Shown piece by piece: positions 25,645 to 33,213 of a stretch of DNA of 42,191 nt (positions are counted from its first letter, which is position 1; each line of letters opens with the position of its first letter). The DNA comes from Desulfovibrio sp. (GTDB taxonomy: Bacteria > Desulfobacterota > Desulfovibrionia > Desulfovibrionales > Desulfovibrionaceae): NCBI RefSeq assembly GCF_014803725.1, contig NZ_JAAVBE010000037.1:1-42191 (forward strand), written 5' to 3'. Position numbers and translations under genes: made by a program. The notes beneath the pieces are model-generated. The model ran no database searches. It had not been told where the DNA came from and saw nothing but the letters and a program-made list of their open reading frames with translations.

Positions 25645-26193
25645 TTAGAAGCAGGAGACGGATCTGTAGCCTGCTTCCAGTTCACGAGTGAGTTTTGAGA
25701 TGGAACTCCCATCATCTTTTAGGACGGGGAGATGCCCCAGATAGTCCTCCTCATTTTTGCAAATATCACGAGCGATCTTTTTCTTGAGCGAGAGCTTGTA
25801 GGTGTCACGGACCGCATTGACAACGGCAAGGCGCGTGAAGAGGCCCCTATCCGTTTTAAAGGTGGCAAGGATAGAGCGCGTTTCGTGGACAGTAGTGTTA
25901 AACCCACTCTCGAATATCCCGGCCCAGAGGAGGGTGAAGATGCCAATGGCCACGGCTGCCCAGGCTGCCTGCCGTTTGTTCATCTGCTTGTAGTGGAGCA
26001 GAAGATAGAGGCTTGAAAGCCCAAGATAGCCGACAAACAGGATATAGCCTACGGCTATGCTCACAATGAGACAGAAGATCGCCACCGTATTTGTCAGCGG
26101 CAGCAGCAAGCATGTCATGCCAACACACACGCCCAGGAGAGCGGATACCTGTATCGCCATAAACGCTATGCGTTTGGGTGAAATGGTCGTCAT
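25645..26193 (-). CDS. Membrane protein with three membrane segments
   Basis: The protein has 182 residues from ATG 26193 with AGGAAGGG upstream. Hydrophobic segments lie at about 10-32 (FMAIQVSALLGVCVGMTCLL), 36-65 (VAIFCLIVSIAVGYILFVGY) and 75-97 (AAWAAVAIGIFTLLWAGIF). A soluble C-terminal part of about 80 residues has VNAVRDTYKLSLKKKIARDI and ends GYRSVSCF. No family recognised. It is part of the WYL-controlled minus-strand operon. Confidence 0.75.
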   Translation of the reverse strand: MTTISPKRIAFMAIQVSALLGVCVGMTCLLLPLTNTVAIFCLIVSIAVGYILFVGYLGLSSLYLLLHYKQMNKRQAAWAAVAIGIFTLLWAGIFESGFNTTVHETRSILATFKTDRGLFTRLAVVNAVRDTYKLSLKKKIARDICKNEEDYLGHLPVLKDDGSSISKLTRELEAGYRSVSCF

Positions 26194-26234
26194 TTTTTCT
26201 TGATTCCCTTCCTGTGGAATTGCTGCACCCTATG

Positions 26235-26855
26235 CTACGCTGGATTTGTTGGCATATATCTCTTCATAAAGCTTGCAGCGCTTGAACTTTTGAAGAGAAA
26301 ATCTTGAAGCCTCGAATATATACGTCCATACTCGTCTGACCACTCTTCTGTTTGGAGATTTTTATCAATATAAAAATAATCTGATAATACTGAACTATCT
26401 ATACTGTAGCCACTCATTCCATGCTCCTCAAATATTTTATTACACCTTATGAATACAGGTCTATATAGAAAAAACACTCTTGACGCACGCCTTTGTATAT
26501 CACTAAGAAAATAAACTTCATTATTTCGCACAGAAAGAATATCTTTCCATGCTTTTAAAGTATTTCCATTATCTTCTATGTTATTTTGAAGCATATAAGA
26601 AATAGCATTTTCTAATTTATATGTTTTTTCACGTTGCTGCTTAAGATCCATAAGTTCTCTATTTAGTTTCATCATATTTGTAGAATATGTATCCAGATAG
26701 TCATATAACTCAGGTGCTGTCATCGTAGGGAAGTATTCCGGATTATGGAGCTTAAACGAAAGCTTACCATTTCCATCATCCGCGAACAGGGCCGTTGCTA
26801 CTAATGCTGCAATCCCTGAGATGGCTCCACCTAAAAAGGCTGCTGATACGGCCAT
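26235..26855 (-). CDS. Glycine-zipper membrane-anchored protein with coiled coil
   Basis: The protein has 206 residues from ATG 26855, chosen for the AAGGAGA site seven bases upstream; the longer frame to 27032 overlaps another small gene. Residues 6-24 (FLGGAISGIAALVATALFA) have G-x3-G spacing, typical of packed or oligomeric membrane helices. A helical region (STNMMKLNRELMDLKQQREK, coiled-coil-like) and a Tyr/Phe-rich C-terminal part follow. The function is unknown. The N-terminus resembles that of the next small gene upstream in the operon. Confidence 0.72.
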   Translation of the reverse strand: MAVSAAFLGGAISGIAALVATALFADDGNGKLSFKLHNPEYFPTMTAPELYDYLDTYSTNMMKLNRELMDLKQQREKTYKLENAISYMLQNNIEDNGNTLKAWKDILSVRNNEVYFLSDIQRRASRVFFLYRPVFIRCNKIFEEHGMSGYSIDSSVLSDYFYIDKNLQTEEWSDEYGRIYSRLQDFLFKSSSAASFMKRYMPTNPA

Positions 26856-26880
26856 TATTGGTCTCCTTTCTCTGAGAGAG

Positions 26881-27054
26881 TTATCTATCTGACGTGTGGT
26901 TTTGATCAGATCCCATGCCGATATTCCCATCATTATCAGGCACTGAAGATATGTCTGCTTTTGAAGGGAACAATTTATCAAAGATAAGGCATGCAGTCGC
27001 AATCCCAATAATTGCTGTTGCCGCGCCGCCAATGAATGTCATGATTTTTCCCAT
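26881..27054 (-). CDS. 57-residue single-pass membrane protein
   Basis: Start ATG 27054, with GAGAGGA about 6 bases upstream; stop TAA at 26883-26881. The N-terminal MGKIMTFIGGAATAIIGIA is a glycine-rich membrane helix continuing into ACLIFDKLF. It is followed by a short polar tail (PDNDGNIGMGSDQNHTSDR). No family recognised. The gene lies between larger members of the same operon, 25 bases before the next start. Confidence 0.7.
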   Translation of the reverse strand: MGKIMTFIGGAATAIIGIATACLIFDKLFPSKADISSVPDNDGNIGMGSDQNHTSDR

Positions 27055-27123
27055 ATGTTCCTCTCGTGATGTTTATGTTGAATGATTAAATATGTAATAT
27101 ATAGCTATAAATTTCTGATATAT

Positions 27124-27465
27124 TTAAAGCAGGAGTTTTTTTATAATCATCATTGTGTATTGGGCTTTTGTGGACTTGATAAGAAATGTTCGAGTGCAAA
27201 AGTCATTGAGTGCTTGTTCAATGCAAGGGACATTTGAACTGAAATCCCCCAAGCTGATTTCGCTACCGTCATCAGCAATTTTGACTGATGCACAGGAGAT
27301 GTAAATCTTCTTATCGTCAAAGCCATTTAGGATGAGACTGGCATTAATTTTCCCATCCTTGAAAAACAGGCTCTTGAGCTTCCCGTATTTGCCAATATGC
27401 TGATTGATGAGAGTTTTTCCCGCTGAGTCCGCCATCATTGACGCTACCGTATCGAAAATAGCCAT
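27124..27465 (-). CDS. Hypothetical protein, beta-rich, WYL operon
   Basis: The protein has 113 residues from ATG 27465 with GAGGTGA upstream. After a short helix (MAIFDTVASMMADSAGKTL) it looks like a beta protein: YGKLKSLFFKDGKINASLIL, KKIYISCASVKIADDGSEIS, then an SSNVPCIEQALNDF helix. The strand-strand-helix pattern with INASLILNG recalls lipid-binding or AsmA/SRPBCC-like small domains, but I cannot place it in a family. No signal peptide. It probably acts with the membrane proteins of the operon. Confidence 0.68.
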   Translation of the reverse strand: MAIFDTVASMMADSAGKTLINQHIGKYGKLKSLFFKDGKINASLILNGFDDKKIYISCASVKIADDGSEISLGDFSSNVPCIEQALNDFCTRTFLIKSTKAQYTMMIIKKLLL

Positions 27466-27512
27466 TGATCACCTCACTTACGGAGGAAGTTTTGACTTCC
27501 TTGAAGCTGATA

Positions 27513-27821
27513 CTAGGAAGCGATATTTGAGAGTGTATCTACATGGAGACGCTTTGCTTCATACTGGAAGAAATGGAGATGATCCTTATCTGCGGTCATC
27601 ATCGCATCTCCAATGTCCTGAACTCTGAATTCATACACGACATAATCGTATTCTGTCTCATCTCTATATTTGCTGGTCATGACATGGGCTTCATGCCTGT
27701 CCATGGTGATGTGGACGGGTATGAACTTGGCTGGCCTGCCATAAATGATCTTGTAGGTGATGTAGGCCAAACCCTTAGCGGCTGTTCCACATCCACTCGA
27801 TTTTTGCTTCTGTTCGCTCAT
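27513..27821 (-). CDS. Hypothetical 102-residue protein, WYL operon
   Basis: Start ATG 27821, 13 bases after the WYL gene stop, with only a weak site (GAGCAG), so translation may be coupled to the WYL gene. After a polar SEQKQKSSGCGTAAKG start it shows strands YITYKIIYGRPAKFIPVHIT, AHVMTSKYRDETEYDYVVYE and FRVQDIG. No family recognised. It is soluble, without a membrane segment. Confidence 0.65.
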   Translation of the reverse strand: MSEQKQKSSGCGTAAKGLAYITYKIIYGRPAKFIPVHITMDRHEAHVMTSKYRDETEYDYVVYEFRVQDIGDAMMTADKDHLHFFQYEAKRLHVDTLSNIAS

Positions 27822-27834
27822 TTTCTGCTCGGTA

Positions 27835-28863
27835 TTATTGATCTTTTTCGGGATGTGAGCTCAAGCCTTCCTCCACGTTGTCTTCGTCTGCCATGCTCAC
27901 TACGGTGGCATTTTTCCCAAACTGGCGAGCCCAGCGCACGACCTCTTGCGGTTCGGCAACCGAGACCGTCAGCAGGAGGCTGCCATCCGGCTGTTCCTCC
28001 AAATGTTGGCTCTCATGCCACTGGCATTCGCGGATATAGGGGATAGCCTCGCCGGTGAAGCGGATGGTGATGGGTTTAGGCGTCTCTCCGAGGAAAGCCA
28101 GGAATGCGTTCCTCTGGCGTTCGCAGAAGCCGTCCTCGGCGTTGGGAGTGGGCGGCAGGCAAATGCCGGTAGGTTGGATTTCCCGTATGCGGTTCAGGCG
28201 GAAGACCTTCCATGCCGGCGGCGTTTCATCCACTGTGCGCGCATAGAGGTAGAGGGCGCGCTGGCGCAGATAAATGCGTCTGGGGTCAACCTCACGCCAG
28301 CTTTCCGTCCAGGTGCCGCTGCGGCAATAGAGCATGCGGATGCGCCTGCCTTCCTTTACGGCATCGGTGAGGGCCAGAAAGACTTCCGGCTTCACGCCAT
28401 AGGTCTTCTCGGTGACTTCACTGTCGAAGCACTGGAGCAACTGCTCCCTGAACGGGCTATCGAGGCCGCCTGCCAGTTTCCTGCCGACCTCTATGGCCTT
28501 GGCGGCCAGCAGGCCGTCCCCAGAGGTGCTGAGATACTCCAGGGCGAACAGCAGGATAACCCTGTCAGAAAGGCTGAGGTCGTGGATGGGCGTGAGGCGA
28601 TCCTCGGTAATACGGAAACCGCTCCCCTTGCGGTACTCAAAGCAGAATCCCAGCGAGGCCAGGGCATCCTTGTCCTTATAGAACTGGGAGCGCGAGATAC
28701 CGAAAGTTTTCAGGACGGTTTTCAAGCTCTGACTGGGTACATTCCTGATTTCCTGCATGATGTGAAGGAGCCGGAGCGTTCTGGCCAGCTCGGCGGCGTC
28801 CTTCCCACTTGCCGCTGTCGATTTTTGATTTATACGCGTCATAATTTGATTTATACTCGTCAT
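27835..28863 (-). CDS. WYL-domain transcription regulator 1 (with HTH)
   Basis: The protein has 342 residues if it starts at ATG 28863; ATG 28842 is the next choice. The frame is open to 28914 but that part is the terminator hairpin. An N-terminal winged helix-turn-helix (ARTLRLLHIMQEI, VLKTFGISRSQFYKDKDALA) is followed by the WYL domain (GRRIRMLYCRSG, then RRIYLRQRALYLYARTVDE with the usual W/Y/L area, VFRLNRI). A WCX-type C-terminal domain comes last (ITIRFTGEAIPYIRECQWHE, EVVRWARQFGKNATV). WYL proteins bind nucleic acid or nucleotide ligands and often control phage-defence and DNA-damage loci. It heads an operon of seven small genes. No good ribosome-binding site precedes either start. Confidence 0.85.
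   Translation of the reverse strand: MTSINQIMTRINQKSTAASGKDAAELARTLRLLHIMQEIRNVPSQSLKTVLKTFGISRSQFYKDKDALASLGFCFEYRKGSGFRITEDRLTPIHDLSLSDRVILLFALEYLSTSGDGLLAAKAIEVGRKLAGGLDSPFREQLLQCFDSEVTEKTYGVKPEVFLALTDAVKEGRRIRMLYCRSGTWTESWREVDPRRIYLRQRALYLYARTVDETPPAWKVFRLNRIREIQPTGICLPPTPNAEDGFCERQRNAFLAFLGETPKPITIRFTGEAIPYIRECQWHESQHLEEQPDGSLLLTVSVAEPQEVVRWARQFGKNATVVSMADEDNVEEGLSSHPEKDQ
28822..28863. repeat. Tandem 21-bp repeat at the WYL1 start
   Basis: On the minus strand ATGACGAGTATAAATCAAAT (from 28863) is followed head-to-tail by ATGACGCGTATAAATCAAAA (from 28842), 21-base units with few differences. Both are in frame and encode MTSINQI and MTRINQK. Each contains TATAAA, a -10-like hexamer. With TTGCAT 18 bases upstream, the first could start a leaderless message at the second ATG. 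Confidence 0.6.
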
Positions 28864-28879
28864 GCGGAATAGCATGCAA

Positions 28880-28933
28880 GAAAAAAGAGGAGAAAAAAAT
28901 AGCTTCCAGTCCACCCCTCAGTGGACTGGAAGC
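28880..28933 (-). terminator. Intrinsic terminator 17 bases before WYL1
   Basis: GCTTCCAGTCCAC (28933-28921 in minus direction, its complement at 28914-28902) gives a 13-bp stem with a 6-base loop. On the minus strand it is followed by TATTTTTTTCTCCTCTTTTTT. It ends transcripts from the XRE gene or attenuates reading into WYL1. Confidence 0.8.
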
Positions 28934-29059
28934 AAATTTCATATGGCAAAGGAATTTGTTCTGGCTATTCTGAACGTGCTTCCGAGATTTTGGGCCGGAG
29001 TATCTCTCAAGCAGATTTTATACCGACGGGGGTAGCGTCGAATGTCGGGCTATGCCCTG

Positions 29060-29395
29060 TCAATCCTTACGAAAGTTCATGACACGTGCGGCATCGGCCA
29101 CGAGGTTGACCAAGGCTTCCTGGCCCCCTGGGGGCAATGTGGCCAGAATATCCGCTATGGTGGCTGCCCGTTCCTGGAGTGCCTCAGATTCGCGGCGAAA
29201 AAGGAAGGGCACCGTGCATTTAAGATGAGAGGCAATATCCTCAAGGCGTCCCATCTTGGGCGCGATCCGGCCCTTTTCCATTCGGTTCAGGGCGTCTTGG
29301 GTAATACCAAGCCGCGTAGCCAGCTCTTTCTGACTGAGGCCAAGAAGCTTGCGGCGGTTTGCGATATTTTGTCCAACAAGTTCAACAAGTTTCAT
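29060..29395 (-). CDS. XRE-family transcription regulator
   Basis: The protein has 111 residues from ATG 29395 with AAGGAG (6 bases spacing). The helix-turn-helix is NIANRRKLLGLSQKELATRLGI followed by TQDALNRMEKGRIAPKMGRL (about residues 10-55), a standard Cro/C1-type domain. The C-terminal part (ALQERAATIADILATLPPGG) is probably a dimerisation helix. The gene is divergent from the glycine-zipper gene at 29546, and a 12-bp inverted repeat (29389-29425) surrounds its start and ribosome-binding site, so it probably controls itself and perhaps the divergent genes. Confidence 0.88.
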   Translation of the reverse strand: MKLVELVGQNIANRRKLLGLSQKELATRLGITQDALNRMEKGRIAPKMGRLEDIASHLKCTVPFLFRRESEALQERAATIADILATLPPGGQEALVNLVADAARVMNFRKD

Positions 29396-29425
29396 GACAA
29401 CTCCTTTAATATTTTGTCATGAAAC
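29389..29425. promoter_or_regulatory. Operator-like 12-bp inverted repeat
   Basis: GTTTCATGACAA (29389-29400) and TTGTCATGAAAC (29414-29425) are perfect inverse copies with a 13-base spacer that contains the XRE ribosome-binding site. Each arm also holds TCATGA. It lies just upstream of the plus-strand promoter at 29438. A related GTTCATGACA occurs at 29075-29084 inside the end of the XRE gene. Confidence 0.7.
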
Positions 29426-29437
29426 CATTAAAAATTC

Positions 29438-29466
29438 TTTACGATTTAGAAGATTAAAAGTAGAAT
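29438..29466 (+). promoter_or_regulatory. Promoter toward the glycine-zipper gene
   Basis: TTTACG (29438-29443), a 17-base spacer, then TAGAAT (29461-29466). It lies 80 bases before the start at 29546. A perfect palindrome GACACGTGTC (29490-29499) lies shortly downstream of the expected start of transcription. Confidence 0.55.
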
Positions 29467-29545
29467 TATAAATCTAGAAATCCTAGGGTGACACGTGTCG
29501 ATGAAACGAGATTGCATGTCCCTATAGTTCGGCGGGAGGAGCAAA

Positions 29546-30070
29546 ATGGCTTTGAATTTTAAATCCATGGATTCTCTTAATCCAATAAAAAAGGTTCTTG
29601 ATGACGCCGCAAGTGCACTGAATGACCCCTCTCGAACCATAAAGACGAGCGATATTCCGGATGTACTCGGTGCCGCTCTTGGGGCAGGGGCAGGAGGAGC
29701 GATAGGTTTTGCAGGACTATGGGGGCTTGGTGTTGCTGGATTAAGCGCTGCAGGAATGACATCTGCGTTGGCTACTGCTGGTGCGCTTGTTGGTGGCGGT
29801 ATGGCAGCAGGGGTGGGAGTTCTGGCTGCGCCAGCAGTGGTACTTAGTGTCGCAGGGTATGGGGTTCTGGCACACCATAAAAAGAAAAAACTTTTAGCTG
29901 CAAAACAGGAACTCTATGCCGCCGCTTTGAAGAAGCAGAATGCAATACTTGAAGAACTAAGGAAAAAGCAAGAATTATCTGAGGATAGGATTAAGTATCT
30001 TGAGTCATTGAATATAATGTTGACCTCCGCAATAAAGGATTTAAATGCAGATATATCGGAGGCCGCATAA
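29546..30070 (+). CDS. Glycine-zipper membrane protein with C-terminal coiled coil
   Basis: The protein has 174 residues from ATG 29546 behind GGGAGGAG. Residues about 40-110 are extremely Gly/Ala-rich and hydrophobic (GAALGAGAGGAIGFAGLWGL, then AGALVGGGMAAGVGVLAAP). This is the type of sequence seen in glycine-zipper, colicin-like and pore-forming or membrane-remodelling proteins. After HHKKKK comes a coiled coil (AKQELYAAALKKQNAILEEL to the end). No signal peptide, so it inserts from the cytosol. It could be an effector that permeates membranes or a scaffold; this is inference from composition only. Confidence 0.75.
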   Translation: MALNFKSMDSLNPIKKVLDDAASALNDPSRTIKTSDIPDVLGAALGAGAGGAIGFAGLWGLGVAGLSAAGMTSALATAGALVGGGMAAGVGVLAAPAVVLSVAGYGVLAHHKKKKLLAAKQELYAAALKKQNAILEELRKKQELSEDRIKYLESLNIMLTSAIKDLNADISEAA

Positions 30071-30147
30071 ATTATATTCTCCTAGCCAATTTTGACGTGG
30101 GAAATAATAAATATTTTTAAAAATTTGTATAATTTCGAGGGGAAGTC

Positions 30148-31530
30148 ATGTACCATAACGATGATAGAAACAATTTGAAAATATTTAAATATCACCAAAA
30201 ATTATCTGAACAGATAAATAATAAATCTGATGACTTATCTAATATATTAGAGGAGAGAATCTTGGAATCTGAAGAATTATTAAATAAGTTAGGTTATAAT
30301 CCTAAATTTGTAAAAAATAATCCCCCAAGTAATATATTAAATGGTCTCAAGCTCAGGAGTTATAATGAGATTCTTTTAGATTCTTCTATAGTTTTAAATG
30401 ATGATGATATATATTCATTTGAAGATATTCTCTCTCAGCAAGAAATTGAAGATGTAAATAAAAGAATTGATGATATTGATAAGCTATTTATTAATAAAAC
30501 AAAAATGAATCGTACAGATGTATATATTTTGTTACTTGCAACCGCATTACAAACTCTAAAATGGCTACTCCTTCCAGTAATTGGTGAAACAAATAAAGAT
30601 AGCAATCGTATGGATCATAATGACCCAGAAATAGAAAGAGAGCATAAGCAAACACTTAACGAAATGAGGGATAAACACTATTCAAGAGATAAGAATCCTC
30701 AGGGGACATACTGGGAGCCAAAGAAAGATGATGCACATCCTAAATCTTGGATTGAGATACTCTACACAAAAGCACCTTATGATGTTCTTCCAGGTAGTTC
30801 TGCTTTAGGTCTTGGCTTATCTGGTAAAAATCATAGGCTCAAAACTCTTGGGCATGATCCAATTTTAGGGTGGATTTTTGGAACGGCTAATTTTATGACC
30901 GATACTGCAACATTAGCTTCATTTGATAGCTATAGAATTAAAAAAGCACATTGGGTGAATGAGCCGGTATCATTAGTACAGCTTTTTTCGGAGGTTATTG
31001 ACTTAACAAGATTTGATTGGAGATGCCTCTGTGCTGCGTTAGTTGCACAAGGTGCTCATTTAGCATCAGATAAATACACGAAAATGGGGTTACCTATTCC
31101 ATTTTTATCAACTTTTAATGAGGAATGGGCAAGTAAACTATATACGAAACAATATGACTATCTCTGTTTACAAAGGGATCTAAAAACAGTAGCACTTTCT
31201 GCGTCTATTTCAATATTAATAAATATGATTATAAGCTTTATTCACAGTATGTACTATTCACCAGTAAATGATGGAATTGATAAAAATTTGTATGAAGTCC
31301 GAACAAGAAAAATATTACTTCTTTCGAATTTCCTCGCGACATCAAGTAATACAATTTTTTGTTGTATTACGAAAAATCCCCATAAGTTAGATATAGGTGG
31401 TATTTTAGTAACTTTAAGCCGTCTTTTTTTAGATATAAGATTTATTACAAAAATTAAGGATGAATTTATCCAGATGGAAATTGATAAAGATTTGAATAGA
31501 GAACTTGAATATCTTAATAATTTTGGATAA
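30148..31530 (+). CDS. 460-residue membrane protein of unknown family
   Basis: Start ATG 30148 with GAGGGGAAG upstream. The sequence is very AT-rich compared with its neighbours, a sign of separate origin. A helical, charged N-terminal part (to about 115) is followed by a hydrophobic segment at about 125-146 (VYILLLATALQTLKWLLLPV). A conserved-looking central block follows with DVLPGSSALGLGLSGKNHRL and LGHDPILGWIFGTANFMTDT (to about 256). A second hydrophobic pair lies at about 346-368 and 388-405. I recognise no family. The GHDPxxGW and CAALVAQGAHLASDKY motifs look like active or binding sites. It is in line with the glycine-zipper gene and the YaaW-like gene. Confidence 0.75.
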   Translation: MYHNDDRNNLKIFKYHQKLSEQINNKSDDLSNILEERILESEELLNKLGYNPKFVKNNPPSNILNGLKLRSYNEILLDSSIVLNDDDIYSFEDILSQQEIEDVNKRIDDIDKLFINKTKMNRTDVYILLLATALQTLKWLLLPVIGETNKDSNRMDHNDPEIEREHKQTLNEMRDKHYSRDKNPQGTYWEPKKDDAHPKSWIEILYTKAPYDVLPGSSALGLGLSGKNHRLKTLGHDPILGWIFGTANFMTDTATLASFDSYRIKKAHWVNEPVSLVQLFSEVIDLTRFDWRCLCAALVAQGAHLASDKYTKMGLPIPFLSTFNEEWASKLYTKQYDYLCLQRDLKTVALSASISILINMIISFIHSMYYSPVNDGIDKNLYEVRTRKILLLSNFLATSSNTIFCCITKNPHKLDIGGILVTLSRLFLDIRFITKIKDEFIQMEIDKDLNRELEYLNNFG

Positions 31531-31636
31531 AATATTGTCTATTAATATAAAGATTATTACTTCATTATGATCTATTATCAATTGATTATAACACAAAATG
31601 CTCATTATGCACAACCACAAACAATAGGGGGAAGTA

Positions 31637-32218
31637 ATGACATCGGATAAAAACAGGAATGGCGTGGCCTCCAACGTGCGCCTCATTGGACTCCTGACTG
31701 AGGTCAGCCATAAAGACTCTCAGAACAAATACCTGCTCGATCTTTATAAGCGCCATGACAAATACAGCCCGGATTCTCTGGTGCAGGAGATTCGGGAAGA
31801 CGCTTCCAATACCCTCCTCCGGCCCTTCAAGGGATCACCCAACTATGATGAGGTGGTCAGAATGGTCGCTGAAAAGATAGGTATCAAAAAGCAAGAACTG
31901 ACGGAAGACGAAGCAGAAAATGAGCTGCTCATTCTTCAAAAAATGCTCAAAGATTATGTAAAGAAGCATCCAGAGGCGGAAGAAAAGCTCAATATGCAGG
32001 TTAAGGAGATGGGTGAAGGATATACAGATGTTCTTTCCCTGCTAAAAATGAATAGCACACGCAGCTTGCTTGCTGTTGCGTCTGTGCTCACAGGGATAAT
32101 GCCTGGCATCGTTACCGCAGCCGCTATAGCAGGGCCTGCCTGGCGCAAGATCGTGCCTTCTGTGATCGACATTGCCGCACTCCGTTTGCAGCAAAAGCAG
32201 GAAGGAACGCCTTCTTAG
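31637..32218 (+). CDS. YaaW / UPF0174-like protein
   Basis: The protein has 193 residues from ATG 31637 (GGGGGAAG upstream). The layout resembles YaaW (UPF0174). It has a helical N-terminus with a YDEVVRMVAEKIGI segment, then ENELLILQKMLKDYVKKHPEA. The C-terminal hydrophobic glycine-bearing stretch SLLAVASVLTGIMPGIVTAA ends with AWRKIVPSVIDIAALRLQQ, much like the AYRVTIPAVLQIACLR end of YaaW. YaaW has no known biochemical role. It shares the hydrophobic Gly/Ala pattern of other members of this cluster. Its stop overlaps the stop of the convergent WYL2 gene. Confidence 0.68.
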   Translation: MTSDKNRNGVASNVRLIGLLTEVSHKDSQNKYLLDLYKRHDKYSPDSLVQEIREDASNTLLRPFKGSPNYDEVVRMVAEKIGIKKQELTEDEAENELLILQKMLKDYVKKHPEAEEKLNMQVKEMGEGYTDVLSLLKMNSTRSLLAVASVLTGIMPGIVTAAAIAGPAWRKIVPSVIDIAALRLQQKQEGTPS

Positions 32219-33159
32219 GGGGCGGTTTCCAGACTGGACTCCTCCCCGAAGCTTCTGACCCAGGCCATGAGCTCGGGTTCGCTTGAAGTCGTAATTTGCA
32301 GGATGACGCTGCCGTCATCCTGCTTTTCTATTTTTTGCGTTTCTGACCAGATGCGCTCCGAAACATAGTCGGCGGCCTTTCCGGCCTTGAAATGGATGCG
32401 GAAGGTACGGGGCTCGTGCCAGGGGAAACCGAAATTACCAGAGCCCACTTCGGGGAAATCAATGCTGAAGGTTTTGTCGGTCAGCACCACATCCTGAATG
32501 CGGTGAATGGCAAAATTCAGGAAATGCCTCACGGTGCCGTAGTCCTCCGCCATGGTCGCGCCCACGACATAAAGCGCCTGGTTCATGCTTATGAGGCGAT
32601 GCGGAGCGAAACGATGTTCCTTGGGAGTGTGTGCGCCGGCAGCCTTGTACCGCACGAGGCAGACGCGGCTCTGGTCAATGGCTGTGAGGAGTTTTTCTAT
32701 GAAGGGGAAGGCTGCCCGGTAGTCGATCCTTCCCTTGCTGAAAAACGTAATCAACGGTTCTTTCTGGCTCGTCGGCCCTTGAGAACCTCTTTCTGCCATC
32801 TGGACGGACATGTTGAAGATGGTGTCGTCCACCCGCGAGAGTATCTGCTCCGGCAAGGTCTGGGCGGCGAGGTCACGACACACGGAAAGGTAGCGCAGCT
32901 CTTCAAATTCCAGGCCGAGGAGTTTTGGACTGGGTGAGGAAATCCTGTACCACTTGCGTCGGTTGTCCAGCCCGTACTCCAGATTCGCGCCGATGACGGA
33001 TTCGATGTCCGCCATGATGCGAATGATGGTCTGTGCGGAGCATTGAAACTCGCTGGCAAGGTCGGTCTGGTAATGCCGCTGGCCATTGAGCAGCAGCTTA
33101 CGGAAGACGCGTAGGAGCTTGACGCTGGGGGAGCTGTCCTGATCCATTTTTTCGGGCAT
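32215..33159 (-). CDS. WYL-domain transcription regulator 2 (with HTH)
   Basis: The protein has 314 residues from ATG 33159, where AAGGAAA precedes; the longer frame to 33216 has no site. An N-terminal helix-turn-helix (LLRVFRKLLLNGQRHYQTDL, then FQCSAQTIIRIMADIES) is followed by the WYL domain (VCLVRYKAAG, EHRFAPHRLISMNQALYVVG, FLNFAIHRIQDV). A C-terminal WCX domain follows (FRIHFKAGKAADYVSERIWS, ELMAWVRSFGEESSLE). It is a distant paralogue of WYL1. Its gene is divergent from the 33430 gene and convergent with the YaaW-like gene, sharing TTAG (32215-32218) as overlapping stops. The promoter side holds the 21-bp element at 33241. Confidence 0.85.
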   Translation of the reverse strand: MPEKMDQDSSPSVKLLRVFRKLLLNGQRHYQTDLASEFQCSAQTIIRIMADIESVIGANLEYGLDNRRKWYRISSPSPKLLGLEFEELRYLSVCRDLAAQTLPEQILSRVDDTIFNMSVQMAERGSQGPTSQKEPLITFFSKGRIDYRAAFPFIEKLLTAIDQSRVCLVRYKAAGAHTPKEHRFAPHRLISMNQALYVVGATMAEDYGTVRHFLNFAIHRIQDVVLTDKTFSIDFPEVGSGNFGFPWHEPRTFRIHFKAGKAADYVSERIWSETQKIEKQDDGSVILQITTSSEPELMAWVRSFGEESSLETAP

Positions 33160-33213
33160 AGTTATTTCCTTTTTAGAAGGCGATAGCAAGCGAACATTCC
33201 AGAATCCAGAAAT

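Noticed and set aside
28864..28914. Extended WYL1 N-terminus from ATG 28914
   Set aside because: The extra codons are the terminator hairpin and its T-run, read as MDWKLFFSPLFSCMLF.
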